A stretch of 64,000 bases of DNA from CAJCIW01 sp963833965 (GCA_963833965.1 CAWHZZ010000003.1:682001-746000); one strand, 5' to 3'. Numbered from the stretch's first letter, positions 34,264-43,668 are shown. The notes: a model not told the origin generated them from the letters alone. Numbers and translations are program-made.

Positions 34264-35280
34264 ATGGACATTACGCCTACTGACAGCTCTTTGTTACTAT
34301 ATCAGACAGAAGAGGGTCAAACGAAGATCGAAGTGCGCCTCCAAGATGAAACTGTTTGGTTGAGCCAAGCGCAGCTGAGTGAATTATTTGATAAAGACCG
34401 AAGGACAATTGCCGAACATATACAGAACATATTTACTGAGAAGGAATTAGAAGAAAATTCAGTATGCCGGAAATTCCGGCATACTGCTGTGGATGGTAAA
34501 AATTATCAGGTGATGCACTACAACTTGGATGTGATCATCTCGGTAGGATATAGAGTCAGCTCGCATAGAGGCACCCAATTCCGTATTTGGGCTACCACTA
34601 GATTGAAAGAATACTTGATCAAAGGTTTTACTCTTGACGACGAACGACTTAAACGCGGGGGCGGAGGGAATTATTTCAGTGAACTTCTAGCCAGAATCAG
34701 AGATATCCGCTCTTCTGAAAAAATATTCTGGCGCAAAGTCCTCGATATCTATGCGACAAGTATCGACTACGATCCAAAAACAGAGGATTCAAAGCAATTT
34801 TTCTCAGTCGTGCAAAACAAGATGCATTGGGCAGCTCATGGCCACACCGCAGCTGAAATCATCTACTTCAGAGCAAATGCCAAAAAAACTAATATGGGTC
34901 TCACTTCTTGGTCAGGCAAAAAACCGCGGAAAACTGATGTAGAAATCGCAAAAAATTACCTCAACGAAGAGGAACTGAAGCTCCTCAATTTGATTGTATC
35001 TCTCTATTTGGATTTCGCCGAACTACAGGCTTTGAGCCGCATTCCCATGTATATGAAAGATTGGATTGCCAAACTTGATGATTTTCTACGGATGGCTTCT
35101 CGCGATATTCTCTCTCATGCTGGGAAAATAAGCCACGAAGAGGCTCTCGATAAAGCCAGGATTGAATATTCTAAATTTCAGCAGCAAGTGCTTGATGCCC
35201 CTTCTCTGGTAGAGCAACATTTCCTTCAGACCATTAAAGAATTTGAGAAGGCCGCATTAAACACGTCTTCTGACAGTTGA
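34264..35280 (+). CDS. RhuM-family protein
   Basis: 338 residues. The N-terminal part has the RhuM pattern: KIEVRLQDETVWLSQAQLSE, LFDKDRRTIAEHIQNIF, MHYNLDVIISVGYRVSSHRG, TQFRIWATTRLKEYLIKGF. The C-terminal part is the associated helical domain with HTAAEIIYFRANA and EELKLLNLIVSLYLDFAE. RhuM is widespread in genomic islands, and its biochemical role is not settled; Fic/DOC-related or DNA-binding roles have been proposed. It is probably horizontally acquired and lies alone between an efflux pump and cydB. Downstream (35281-35388) I see nothing but a weak imperfect hairpin. Confidence 0.9.
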   Translation: MDITPTDSSLLLYQTEEGQTKIEVRLQDETVWLSQAQLSELFDKDRRTIAEHIQNIFTEKELEENSVCRKFRHTAVDGKNYQVMHYNLDVIISVGYRVSSHRGTQFRIWATTRLKEYLIKGFTLDDERLKRGGGGNYFSELLARIRDIRSSEKIFWRKVLDIYATSIDYDPKTEDSKQFFSVVQNKMHWAAHGHTAAEIIYFRANAKKTNMGLTSWSGKKPRKTDVEIAKNYLNEEELKLLNLIVSLYLDFAELQALSRIPMYMKDWIAKLDDFLRMASRDILSHAGKISHEEALDKARIEYSKFQQQVLDAPSLVEQHFLQTIKEFEKAALNTSSDS

Positions 35281-35388
35281 AGATAAAAACCAAAAAAGCC
35301 CCCTAAATAACGTGCTTGGAGGCTTCGCTGCTCTGAAGAGCCTTGCGCTTGTCAGTCTATCTCCCCACTAGTGCGTAAAATTCACGCT

Positions 35389-36417
35389 TTAGTAGCTCGA
35401 GTGCCCGATCTTGACCTTGCCGCGGAAGATGCGGTAGATGATCGCCCCGTAGGCTAAGACCATGGGGATGCCGATCACGACGATGATCAGAAGAACTTTA
35501 AGCGTCAGCGTCGAAGAAGCGGAGTTGTAGAACGTCAAACTATTTTGGTCGGGATCGATCGTCGAGCGGACGAGGTTAGGAAATGTCCCTATCCCATAGA
35601 CGCAAAGCAGCAAAAAGATGCACAGGCAAGAAAACAAAAACGCCCATCCATCCTCATTCCGTGTGAACATGCGGGGAACGTTGAGGATCGCAAGCAGCGC
35701 TGCCAGCGGGACAAGCAAATACCACGGGCTGTCGAGGAATTTCTCGACCATTTGGGGGGCGTGGAACCACGTTGCGATCGTCGTCACCACAAAAAAGCCG
35801 ATGAAAACCACCATACAGCGGGTCGACCATTTGCGCAGGCGCATGTGCAAAGAGCCCTCTGTTTTCATCGCAAGATAGATCGACCCATGCATCAGGAGCA
35901 AGCTGACAGTGAACAAGCCAATCAAAATAGGAAAAGGGCGAAAACAAACGGCCGCCGAGCAGGCAAAATCTTCATTTTTATCGAGCGGAATCCCCTCCAT
36001 CAAATTGCCGATCGCAAGGCCAAGGCCAAAAGCGATCAGAAGGCTGGCAATCGAAAAGACCCTGTCCCAAGTGAAACGCCAACGCTTCGATTCCCGCTTG
36101 CTGCGGAATTCGATGGCCGCTGCGCGAAAAATCAAAGCCGCGAGCAAAATCATGCAAAAATCGTAAAACCCGGAAAATAAAGTCGCATACACATCGGGAA
36201 AGCCGGCAAAAAGCGCGCCGCCAAAAACGACGAGCCACACCTCGTTGCCGTCCCAGACTGGGCCGATCGCATTGAGAAAAATGCGCCTCTCCTCATCTTT
36301 TTTCGTAAAGAAATGGAGCATGCCGACGCCAAGGTCAAATCCATCCAGCGCAACATAAAAGACCACGCAGACGCCGATGATCAGATACCAAAGAAACGGC
36401 AGGATGGATTCATTCAT
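35389..36417 (-). CDS. cydB: Cytochrome bd oxidase subunit II
   Basis: 342 residues, eight or nine membrane helices. The N-terminal YVALDGFDLGVGMLHFF and GPVWDGNEVWLVVFGGALFAGFP are diagnostic of CydB/AppB. It begins 2 bases after cydA. With CydA it reduces O2 to water using quinol at high oxygen affinity. The pair also exists in Chlamydia, next to the cdaA/YbbR genes as here. Confidence 0.97.
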   Translation of the reverse strand: MNESILPFLWYLIIGVCVVFYVALDGFDLGVGMLHFFTKKDEERRIFLNAIGPVWDGNEVWLVVFGGALFAGFPDVYATLFSGFYDFCMILLAALIFRAAAIEFRSKRESKRWRFTWDRVFSIASLLIAFGLGLAIGNLMEGIPLDKNEDFACSAAVCFRPFPILIGLFTVSLLLMHGSIYLAMKTEGSLHMRLRKWSTRCMVVFIGFFVVTTIATWFHAPQMVEKFLDSPWYLLVPLAALLAILNVPRMFTRNEDGWAFLFSCLCIFLLLCVYGIGTFPNLVRSTIDPDQNSLTFYNSASSTLTLKVLLIIVVIGIPMVLAYGAIIYRIFRGKVKIGHSSY

Positions 36418-36419
36418 TC

Positions 36420-37781
36420 TTAGCCCTTGTTAATCTTTTGAAAGACGTCACTATAGACCAAATCTTCTGCCTTTGGCCCGTGTTTGATTTTGCGGTCGAG
36501 CAGGAATAGAAAAAGGAAAAACAAAAGGCTGTAGATGACGATGAACATGATGATCGACATCATGACTTGGTGCGAAGAGATCGAGGGCGATACCCCATGC
36601 GCGGTCCGCAACAATTTCCAGACAACCCATGGCTGTCGCCCGATCTCTGCCGTCATCCAACCTGTTTGATTGGCAATTTGTGGAAAAAACACAGAGATCA
36701 CCAAACCCCAAAGCACCCATTTTGCCTTCTCGAGTTTCTTTTTCTTCCACGCATAAAGCGCAGCAATCGTCATGAGCACCATGAGACACCACATCATAAT
36801 CATGAGGTGGTAAGTCTGGAACACAATAGAGATCGGCGGGCGCTGGTCTTGCGGGATTTGATCAAAACCTGTCACCGGCGTCTCAAAATCGCGATGAACG
36901 AAAAAGCTGAGCAGCGCGGGAATTTTCAACCCTTTGACAGTCTCATTGGCGGTGTCCACCCATCCGATGACCGTCATCGGCGTCGCTTTTTGCGTTTCAT
37001 AAACACCTTCCATAGCGGCAAGCTTCGAGGGTTGATTGAAGGCAACGCCGCGCGCCGTGCTGTCTGCAGAGATCAATTGAAGGATGAGCACGACGGCCGC
37101 CGCCCAAAGAGCGATCTTCATCGTGGGCCGCGCAAACGCCATATGCTGTTTTTTGAGATAATAGTAGGCTGTGATGCTGAGGATGAGAAAAATTCCCGAC
37201 AGCCAGCATCCCAAGATCACGTGTATGAGGCGGTCGACGGAAGAAGGGTTGAAAATCATCGCCCAAAAGTCTGTCACGACCGCTTTGGCCTTGGTCCCTT
37301 CCCCGACAATCTTAAATCCGGCCGGCGTCTGCATCCAAGAATTGGCGACCACAATCCAAATCGCGCTAAAATGGGCGCCGAGCGCAACACAAATCGTCGA
37401 CACATAGTGCATTTTCGCGCTCACTCTCTCCCAACCAAACAACATAACCCCTAAAAATCCCGCCTCTAAAAAAAAGGCAAAGACTCCTTCCGCCCCAAGC
37501 GCACTGCCAAAAACATCGCCCACATAGCGGGAATACCGAGCCCAATTCGTCCCAAACCCGAACAATTGGACAAGTCCCGTCGCCACACCCAGAGCAAATG
37601 TCAAAGCAAAAATGTTCACCCAGAATTTAGTAATCTGCTTGAAAAGAGGTTGTTTTGTTTTGAGATAAATCCCCTCGAAGATCACAAGCATGAGCCCGAG
37701 GCCAATGCTCAGCGGAGGATAAATATAATGAAATCCGCTCGTCAGGGCAAACTGAATCCTGGAGAGCGTCACGACATCCAT
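36420..37781 (-). CDS. cydA: Cytochrome bd oxidase subunit I
   Basis: 453 residues. Haem and quinol sites are visible: LSRIQFALTSGFHYIYPPLS with the haem-ligand His, EGVFAFFLEAGFLGVMLFGW with the key Glu residues, SAIWIVVANSWMQTPAGF, and the Q-loop (short form) before the RQPWVVWKLLRTAHGVSP segment. Subunit I carries all haems. First gene of the cydAB operon, divergent from cdaA with a 136-base promoter region. Confidence 0.98.
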   Translation of the reverse strand: MDVVTLSRIQFALTSGFHYIYPPLSIGLGLMLVIFEGIYLKTKQPLFKQITKFWVNIFALTFALGVATGLVQLFGFGTNWARYSRYVGDVFGSALGAEGVFAFFLEAGFLGVMLFGWERVSAKMHYVSTICVALGAHFSAIWIVVANSWMQTPAGFKIVGEGTKAKAVVTDFWAMIFNPSSVDRLIHVILGCWLSGIFLILSITAYYYLKKQHMAFARPTMKIALWAAAVVLILQLISADSTARGVAFNQPSKLAAMEGVYETQKATPMTVIGWVDTANETVKGLKIPALLSFFVHRDFETPVTGFDQIPQDQRPPISIVFQTYHLMIMMWCLMVLMTIAALYAWKKKKLEKAKWVLWGLVISVFFPQIANQTGWMTAEIGRQPWVVWKLLRTAHGVSPSISSHQVMMSIIMFIVIYSLLFFLFLFLLDRKIKHGPKAEDLVYSDVFQKINKG

Positions 37782-37917
37782 CGATGAACCTTAAAAGTTT
37801 AATGAATTTTACACTCTGACATCTTTCAAAAAAAATGTCAAAGGAGCAATATTTTTTAAAAATTGTAATTCATCGAGAAATTTGGTATCGTACGTCTGAA
37901 CCATTTTCCAGGCCACA

Positions 37918-38718
37918 ATGAGCCCTCTATTCCATAGTTTCACTCCCTTTGTTGAGATCATCATCATTTCGGTGATGCTCAACTATTTGCTTTCGTTCTT
38001 TTGGAACACCCGTTCCATGGACTTGGTTTTAGGGATGCTCGCTTTTCTACTCATCTTCGCGATTTCGTCGTGGCTCAATCTACCCATTCTCCACAAGATC
38101 ATGTTCTTGATCGGCAATGTCGCGGTTATCGGGTTCTTGGTGATCTTTCAGCCGGAGCTGCGTGTAGCGCTAGCAAAATTGAGTTTGAAGGGAAGACGGT
38201 ATAAGCAATTGACGGAGTTCGATAAATTTTTAGACCAACTGGCTAGCTCTACCTATCGCCTGGCGGAGAAGCGGATCGGAGCTCTGATCGCCCTGCAGCA
38301 TGAAGATTCTCTCGATGAATTTGCGCAAAAGGCGGTCATTCTCAACGCGAATTTTTCTTCTGAGCTCTTGGAGTCAATCTTTGCGACGACCACGCCTCTA
38401 CACGACGGAGCGGTGATCATCCGCGACATGACGATCGTGGCGGCCGCCGTCATTCTCCCACTTGCCGAGGACAGTTCGCAATTGACGCGCTCTATGGGAA
38501 CGCGCCATCGCGCCGCGCTCGGGGCAAGCCAGCATTCCGATGCGATGATCATCGTCATCTCCGAAGAGACAGGCAAAGTCTCCCTGGCAAGAGATGGAGT
38601 AATGACCCCTGGCGTCAAAATCGACAGGTTCAAGGGGATCATCCGCAGCATCTTCTCCCCTCCCCAAAAAGCCGATTTTAAAAGCCAATTTAACCTGAGA
38701 GAGTGGCTTCGCCAATGA
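37918..38718 (+). CDS. cdaA: Diadenylate cyclase CdaA
   Basis: 266 residues. It makes c-di-AMP from two ATP. Three N-terminal membrane helices (about 10-85) precede the DAC domain, whose DGA motif (TTPLHDGAVIIRD) and RHR motif (GTRHRAALGASQHSDA) are intact. It is followed with ATGA overlap by the YbbR regulator, the standard cdaA-cdaR arrangement. c-di-AMP in other bacteria governs potassium balance and cell-wall homeostasis and, in Chlamydia, triggers STING. GlmM, the usual third gene, is replaced here by envelope glycosyl/acyl transferases. Confidence 0.97.
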   Translation: MSPLFHSFTPFVEIIIISVMLNYLLSFFWNTRSMDLVLGMLAFLLIFAISSWLNLPILHKIMFLIGNVAVIGFLVIFQPELRVALAKLSLKGRRYKQLTEFDKFLDQLASSTYRLAEKRIGALIALQHEDSLDEFAQKAVILNANFSSELLESIFATTTPLHDGAVIIRDMTIVAAAVILPLAEDSSQLTRSMGTRHRAALGASQHSDAMIIVISEETGKVSLARDGVMTPGVKIDRFKGIIRSIFSPPQKADFKSQFNLREWLRQ

Positions 38719-39959
38719 AGACTCTATTGTATAAACTCTTTGTCCAACATTGGCCGCGGAAACTTGTCGCAATCCTCCTGGCTGTGATCATCTGGATGGT
38801 CGTCAATCATAGCCTCACAGCAACGCGTAACATCAGCAATATTCCAATTAAGATCATCCATTTGCCGGCGGGAAAGACCATCGAAGGCATTCAGCCCAAT
38901 GGCCGCCTTGCAAAAAAACTCACATTGACTGTCGTCGGCAATAAGTCCGTGATCGATGAATTGACACCTGGGGATTTGGAAGTCATCGTCGACGCCGCCG
39001 ACAAGCCCGATGAGTGGATCGTCACCGTCTCGAAAAAAAATCTCGTTTCCCTCAACCCCGAGATCGACATCAGTAGCGGCGTCACGCGCGTCTATCACCC
39101 CAATTTTGCCATTAGGATGACGCGGCTTGTGACCGACCACATCCCGATCGTCATCGCTCAGCCGATCGGTGAGGCCCCGCGCGGCTATCAATTTCTCGAC
39201 GTTTGGCCATATCGCCTGAATTTGTCAGTCAGAGGGCCTGAAGAGGTGATCAAACGCCTCAAGCTCAAAGAACAGAGAATCACTTTCAATTTAAACGATG
39301 TTTCCAAGGCCCAGCTCGATGAGCTTGCGCTAAAAACAGAAAATGCCTCGGAGGTCGTCAGCTATTTTGTTCCGGACCAGTGGAAGCAGATCAACATCCC
39401 GATTCTCTCCGATACTCCCATTGAGATCGACGATCCTCTTGGAAAAGAACTGCGGATCGATTTTATCCGGTGTAGCCTTCTCCCCGTGGACGCTCAGATA
39501 CAACTTTCCCTTTTTTTCCCTCCCGACAATTTAGCGATGCACAATCCCCAAAATACTGCCATCGTCCCGAACAAACTCATTCACTTCGAGCATGGGACCC
39601 CCCTAATCGCCTATCCCCTTTACGCCAATGGCGTCGACAATCTCTTTTTGCAAACGGTGAGAGACATGCTTGAGATCGTCGTTATCGTCGCTCCCAAGCC
39701 TGACCGCAAAATGCTCGACTGGAGCGTGCAATTTGCCAATCCCCGGCAGCTGGAGGACAAATATGTGACCACCCTGATGTCCGATGTGTCGGATCGCGAC
39801 ATCCGCGTTCTTCAGCCATCGCTGCGTGAAGAGTATCTTCGCAACCGCTTCCGAAGCTACATGAACCGGTTTCAACTTATCCTTCCCAATGAGAACAAGC
39901 TGGATTTGGCCATCTCCCTTAAAGATAACCAGATTTTTATCGAAGAAGCAACCCCATGA
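38715..39959 (+). CDS. cdaR: YbbR-domain regulator CdaR
   Basis: Start ATG 38715 within the cdaA stop (ATGA). 414 residues: one N-terminal membrane anchor (LVAILLAVIIWMVVNHSLTA), then repeated YbbR modules of about 80-90 residues outside the membrane, e.g. IPIKIIHLPAGKTIEGIQ, LTLTVVGNKSVIDEL, LNLSVRGPEEVIKRLKLKE. CdaR modulates CdaA. The end is longer than typical, with modules that are less regular. It overlaps the following glycosyltransferase by ATGA. Confidence 0.88.
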   Translation: MKTLLYKLFVQHWPRKLVAILLAVIIWMVVNHSLTATRNISNIPIKIIHLPAGKTIEGIQPNGRLAKKLTLTVVGNKSVIDELTPGDLEVIVDAADKPDEWIVTVSKKNLVSLNPEIDISSGVTRVYHPNFAIRMTRLVTDHIPIVIAQPIGEAPRGYQFLDVWPYRLNLSVRGPEEVIKRLKLKEQRITFNLNDVSKAQLDELALKTENASEVVSYFVPDQWKQINIPILSDTPIEIDDPLGKELRIDFIRCSLLPVDAQIQLSLFFPPDNLAMHNPQNTAIVPNKLIHFEHGTPLIAYPLYANGVDNLFLQTVRDMLEIVVIVAPKPDRKMLDWSVQFANPRQLEDKYVTTLMSDVSDRDIRVLQPSLREEYLRNRFRSYMNRFQLILPNENKLDLAISLKDNQIFIEEATP

Positions 39960-41257
39960 AAAGCGCCGTTACCGGTGGCACGCAGCATGTAATGCTAGAA
40001 CAATGCGCTGTGCAGATAGACGAGATGCAAGGCGCCGCCGATAGGCGGGCACCCGAAGCAGACGACCCCGCAGCGGGTCGGCGATGCAGGGCAACGCAGC
40101 GGATTGGCTATCTCCACAAGCAGTGTTCAGCATTACATGTTAAGGACCACCCCGTTACTCTCCTCAAGGCGCAGTTGTTCAAGCAAGGCGGATTGGAAAA
40201 GTACACTTGGGCCCTCGCCCGCGACTTTTGCGCCCTTGGCTCTCTTGTCACCATCCTCACGAGCGGCGATGTCAAACCGCCTTTTTCGCATCCCCTCTTA
40301 AAAATTGTTTCTCTCCCCGTCGATCACGCTTTAAGCTTCTTAAACGTCGCCCATTTTGAGGCCGCTTGCAAAAAATATCTGGCCAAGCATTTCACGCCGA
40401 TTGTTTTCGGCCTCGACCGCAATAGTTTCCAGACACACCTTCGCGCAGGCAATGGATCTCATGCCGCCTATCTGAATCGGCGCTCCACTGAAGAAGGCTT
40501 CCTAAAAAAGCTCAGCTTTGCCGTCAACCCCTTGCACCGCATGATCCTCTCCTTGGAAAAAAAAGGGTTCGAGCATCCAGGTCTTCGAGTTCTATTCACA
40601 AATTCTCAAATGGTCAAACAAGAGATCCAGCAATTCTACCAAACCGACCCAAGTAAAATCATCGCTATCCACAATGGCGTAGAGTGGCACGCGATGCAAG
40701 AGGCATTCGATCGATGGGAGAGCGAAAGAGAGAAAACGACAGCTTTTCAATTTCTCTTCGCCGGTCATAATTTTTTCCGCAAAGGGCTGGATAAACTGCT
40801 TCACGCTCTAGCGCGGATCAAAGACGAACATTTTCAACTCAGCGTGGTCGGCCACGACAAAAATGCCGATTTTTTTAAACACCTCGCTCAAAAATTAAAT
40901 CTCTCCCAAAAAGTCTTCTTCTTTGGCCCCCAGAAAGAAATGGCCCGCTTCTATTCGCTCGCCGACTGCCTGGTCATCCCCTCTCTTTACGATCCTTTTG
41001 CCAATGTGACCGTGGAGGCTTTGGCCATGGGCCTTTTCGTCGTTTCGTCCAAGACCAACGGCGGCCACGAAGTCCTTACCCCACAAAATGGCGTTGTCGT
41101 TGAATCTCTAGAAGATGCAACCCCATTTTCTCAAATTTTAAAAAATGTTCTACAGCATAGTAAAACCCCAGCGAGCGCTCAGCTCATCCGTCAGTCTGTC
41201 AAACACCTCGATTTTTCTACTCAACTCAGACGCATGACCGAATTGACGCTGTCCTAG
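39956..41257 (+). CDS. Glycosyltransferase family 4, with inserted N-terminal sequence
   Basis: 433 residues from the ATG overlapping the cdaR stop. From about residue 62 it is a normal GT-B enzyme: LFKQGGLEKYTWALARDF, FTNSQMVKQEIQQFY, FLFAGHNFFRKGLDKLLHAL, and the sugar-nucleotide site VIPSLYDPFANVTVEALAMG (first Glu of E-x7-E replaced by Asp). GT4 enzymes of this type extend lipopolysaccharide or similar glycans. Residues about 5-60 are an unusual Ala/Arg/Cys-rich stretch encoded by a fold-back repeat that has inserted in frame. The native start may have been near VKDHPVTLL. Confidence 0.88.
   Translation: MKSAVTGGTQHVMLEQCAVQIDEMQGAADRRAPEADDPAAGRRCRATQRIGYLHKQCSALHVKDHPVTLLKAQLFKQGGLEKYTWALARDFCALGSLVTILTSGDVKPPFSHPLLKIVSLPVDHALSFLNVAHFEAACKKYLAKHFTPIVFGLDRNSFQTHLRAGNGSHAAYLNRRSTEEGFLKKLSFAVNPLHRMILSLEKKGFEHPGLRVLFTNSQMVKQEIQQFYQTDPSKIIAIHNGVEWHAMQEAFDRWESEREKTTAFQFLFAGHNFFRKGLDKLLHALARIKDEHFQLSVVGHDKNADFFKHLAQKLNLSQKVFFFGPQKEMARFYSLADCLVIPSLYDPFANVTVEALAMGLFVVSSKTNGGHEVLTPQNGVVVESLEDATPFSQILKNVLQHSKTPASAQLIRQSVKHLDFSTQLRRMTELTLS
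39968..40158. mobile_element. MITE-like fold-back element inside the glycosyltransferase start
   Basis: CATGTAATGCTAGAACAATGC (39986) pairs with the reverse complement of GCAGTGTTCAGCATTACATG (40120-40139), with one extra base and one mismatch. Outside this, GTTACC-GGTGG and its partner CCACCCCGTTAC extend the match. Inside, TGTGCAGATAG pairs with CTATCTCCACA, and CGACCCCG / CGGGTCG forms an inner palindrome. The insert stays open in the host frame, so the downstream gene is still readable. No transposase inside. Boundaries are approximate. Confidence 0.7.
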
Positions 41258-41279
41258 AATAGTGTTATTATGGAAAGTC

Positions 41280-42509
41280 ATGATACAGCGTAAACTTTCT
41301 TTTATTTTCATTCTCATTTTTACTTGGCCCATCCGGTGGTTGTCCTATTCGGCCATCCATCGATTGGGTGCGTTTTTGGGAGCCTGCGCCTATTATACCC
41401 TCCCCAAATTCCGCAAACGGTCCCTCAGCAATTTAGCCTTGGCCTCTTTCCCCGAAACAGAGCTCCCGAAATTAGCAAAAGCCTCTCTTCAAAATCTGAT
41501 GATCACCTGCCTCGAATATGCGAAATTCTCTTCCGAACCAAAGATCGGACGCGTCGCCTCTTGCGTCAACCCAGCAGCAGCAGCCGAGCTCATGAAAGTC
41601 AACAAGCCCGTGATCTTTTTTTGCGGCCACCAATCGAATTGGGAAGTGCTGTTCCTTGAAGGGACTAGCCGCATGCCCGGCGTCGCTATCGGTCGCCCCA
41701 TCAAAAATGCTCCCCTCTATGAGTGGGTCACCTCGATCCGCCAAAAATACGGCGGCAAAATGATCACCCCTCAAAACGCCGTCCGCGAGGGGCTGAGAGG
41801 GTTAAAAAGAGGTGCGTTCCTCGGCATAGTCGGCGATCAAGGGATGCCAGACAGCGGCTACAGCAGCTTATTCTTTGGCAGAAAGGCCTGGACCTCTCCC
41901 ATCGCAGCCATTCTCTCCTACAGGACAGGATCGCCGATCATGGTCGCCACGACGCGAAGAAAAGAGGGCAAGTATTACATCCACTATTCCGACGCCATCT
42001 GGCCCGATGCCACCCAGCCGATGGAGCGAGAGATCGACCGCCTCATGAAAGCCGCGCTTGCCCACTTAGAGCTCACCATCAAAGAAGATCCCGGCCAGTG
42101 GCTCTGGGCGCACAACCGCTGGAAACAGCAAACCCCGGACAAGCTGAAAAGAAAATTCCGCCACGAATCGATACTGATCATTCTTTCTAGAGAGCCCATT
42201 GAGCTCAAAGCATTCCGCGAAATTTATCCCCATGAGTTCATCACCATCTACGCGCCTCAAGGTTTTTTCCCCGACGTCCCAGATGCCGAAGTGGTGCACT
42301 ACACAGACGAAACGCAGCTTCTGAAAAAAGACTACCGCTTCAAACTCGTCTTCAACTTTACCCCTTCGACAAAAGTGCAGGGCCACTTCAAAAAACTCGC
42401 CGCTTTTGAAGTCGTTACCCTCCACGAACTGCGAAAAATTGCCAAAACGGATGAAACAACTCCCTTTGCCGATACTCTAAAGAAGGCTCTGCTCAAAAAT
42501 GCCTCATAA
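41280..42509 (+). CDS. Lipid A biosynthesis acyltransferase (HtrB/LpxL type) with C-terminal extension
   Basis: Start ATG 41280 (GGAAAG upstream); 409 residues. An N-terminal membrane anchor is followed by the acyltransferase core: FFCGHQSNWEVLF holds the H-x4-E dyad, GVAIGRPIKNAPLYEW, GAFLGIVGDQGMPDSGYSSLFFG, and DPGQWLWAHNRWKQ closes the domain. It transfers a secondary acyl chain to lipid A. Residues about 300-409 form an extra domain (ESILIILSREP...) beyond the usual 300-residue length, as in chlamydial HtrB proteins. It is 22 bases after the glycosyltransferase. Confidence 0.92.
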   Translation: MIQRKLSFIFILIFTWPIRWLSYSAIHRLGAFLGACAYYTLPKFRKRSLSNLALASFPETELPKLAKASLQNLMITCLEYAKFSSEPKIGRVASCVNPAAAAELMKVNKPVIFFCGHQSNWEVLFLEGTSRMPGVAIGRPIKNAPLYEWVTSIRQKYGGKMITPQNAVREGLRGLKRGAFLGIVGDQGMPDSGYSSLFFGRKAWTSPIAAILSYRTGSPIMVATTRRKEGKYYIHYSDAIWPDATQPMEREIDRLMKAALAHLELTIKEDPGQWLWAHNRWKQQTPDKLKRKFRHESILIILSREPIELKAFREIYPHEFITIYAPQGFFPDVPDAEVVHYTDETQLLKKDYRFKLVFNFTPSTKVQGHFKKLAAFEVVTLHELRKIAKTDETTPFADTLKKALLKNAS

Positions 42510-43215
42510 CCGTTATTTCGTCGACCAACCTTTTCTAGACAATACCGCGGTTTTGCTGAGCGGGGACGAATACCACCATTTGGCAAGGGTATCGCGCGCA
42601 AGATTGGGCGATGTTGCTGAACTCGTCAATGGTAGAGGCCAGGTGGCTGAGGCCACCGTCTCCCACCTGCATAAACACGAAGCAGAACTACACATTCGCC
42701 ACGTCATAGAAACCCCTAGGCAAAAAGCCCCCCTGATCCTCGCTCAAGCCCTCACCCGCATGAACCATCTCGAATGGACCATCGAAAAGGGCACTGAACT
42801 TGATGCCTCTGCCTTTTGGCTATTTCCCGGCATCCTCAGCGAAAAAGAATCTTTAAGCGAAACCCAGGCCCTGCGCTTAAAAAACCTCGCCATCTCCGCT
42901 ATGAAGCAGTGCGGCAGGCTCGATCTTCCTGCAATTGTGCTGAAACCACCACTTTTGCAATGGGCATCCTTGGAAGGAACCCTACTATATGGTAGCACTG
43001 AGGAAAGCGCCCCCTATCTATGGGACCTTGCCCTAGATAAACCCCTCCATTCACCGGTCACCCTCTTCATCGGCACTGAGAGCGGGTTTGATCCCAAAGA
43101 GACGCAATTCCTAGAGAGTAAGCTTAAAGCGAAGGGCGTCCGGCTGCATTCCAACATCCTCCGAGCCGAGACGGCGGCCCTGACAGCCTTAAGCCTTATT
43201 CAACCCCATCTTTAA
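42499..43215 (+). CDS. rsmE: 16S rRNA m3U1498 methyltransferase
   Basis: 238 residues. RsmE methylates N3 of U1498 in 16S rRNA. The PUA-like N-domain (HNRYFVDQ, LSGDEYHHLARVSRARLGD) is followed by the SPOUT knot: LAQALTRMNHLEWTIEKGTE, FIGTESGFDPKETQFLE and LRAETAALTALSLI. Normal length. It overlaps the acyltransferase by 11 bases, ending the cdaA operon. Confidence 0.95.
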   Translation: MPHNRYFVDQPFLDNTAVLLSGDEYHHLARVSRARLGDVAELVNGRGQVAEATVSHLHKHEAELHIRHVIETPRQKAPLILAQALTRMNHLEWTIEKGTELDASAFWLFPGILSEKESLSETQALRLKNLAISAMKQCGRLDLPAIVLKPPLLQWASLEGTLLYGSTEESAPYLWDLALDKPLHSPVTLFIGTESGFDPKETQFLESKLKAKGVRLHSNILRAETAALTALSLIQPHL

Positions 43216-43306
43216 ACTACTCATAATTAATTGTAGAAAATTAATTTGAAATTAATTGCTCAAAAGTTAAATAATAAAATTAAGAAGATAATTTAGGAGA
43301 ACAACT

Positions 43307-43633
43307 ATGAGCGCTCTGCCTACCCCAAAATCCTCCCCGCTTGTAAAACAAGTGCAAAAGATTAAAAGCGAAATCGAGGCTGTGATCAGCAAAATGCAAA
43401 AAGACCCTAAATTCACACCGACAAGAGAGCAACTGGAAGGGTTTGCAGAGGAGATCATGGACTTTAGAGAGAAAAATCGAAAAGCCGTCGCTCCTCATGA
43501 AACATATCTGAAGGCAGCCGTGATCGATTTGACTGAAGTTCCTGTCATGGCGCCTCAAATGCAGCGCATTTCATTCTTAACTTCGTTAAAAGACTCACTT
43601 CACGAGATCGATCTTTTCTTGAGCTGCTATTGA
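43307..43633 (+). CDS. Small helical protein of unknown function
   Basis: 108 residues with a TAGGAG RBS and a strong terminator directly after, so a monocistronic gene. Soluble and helical (VKQVQKIKSEIEAVISKMQK; FAEEIMDFREKNRKAVAP). No family recognised. The AT-rich promoter region before it and tidy terminator argue for a real, expressed gene. Confidence 0.7.
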   Translation: MSALPTPKSSPLVKQVQKIKSEIEAVISKMQKDPKFTPTREQLEGFAEEIMDFREKNRKAVAPHETYLKAAVIDLTEVPVMAPQMQRISFLTSLKDSLHEIDLFLSCY

Positions 43634-43640
43634 AAACAAA

Positions 43641-43668
43641 AAAACTCAAGGTTAATCCTTGAGTTTTT
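43641..43668 (+). terminator. Rho-independent terminator
   Basis: AAAACTCAAGG-TTAAT-CCTTGAGTTTT, an 11-base perfect stem followed by further T, 7 bases after the stop of the 108-residue gene. Confidence 0.9.

Noticed and set aside
36567..37454. 295-codon plus-strand frame rich in Arg/His
   Set aside because: Antisense shadow of cydA, with no start signal and a biased composition.
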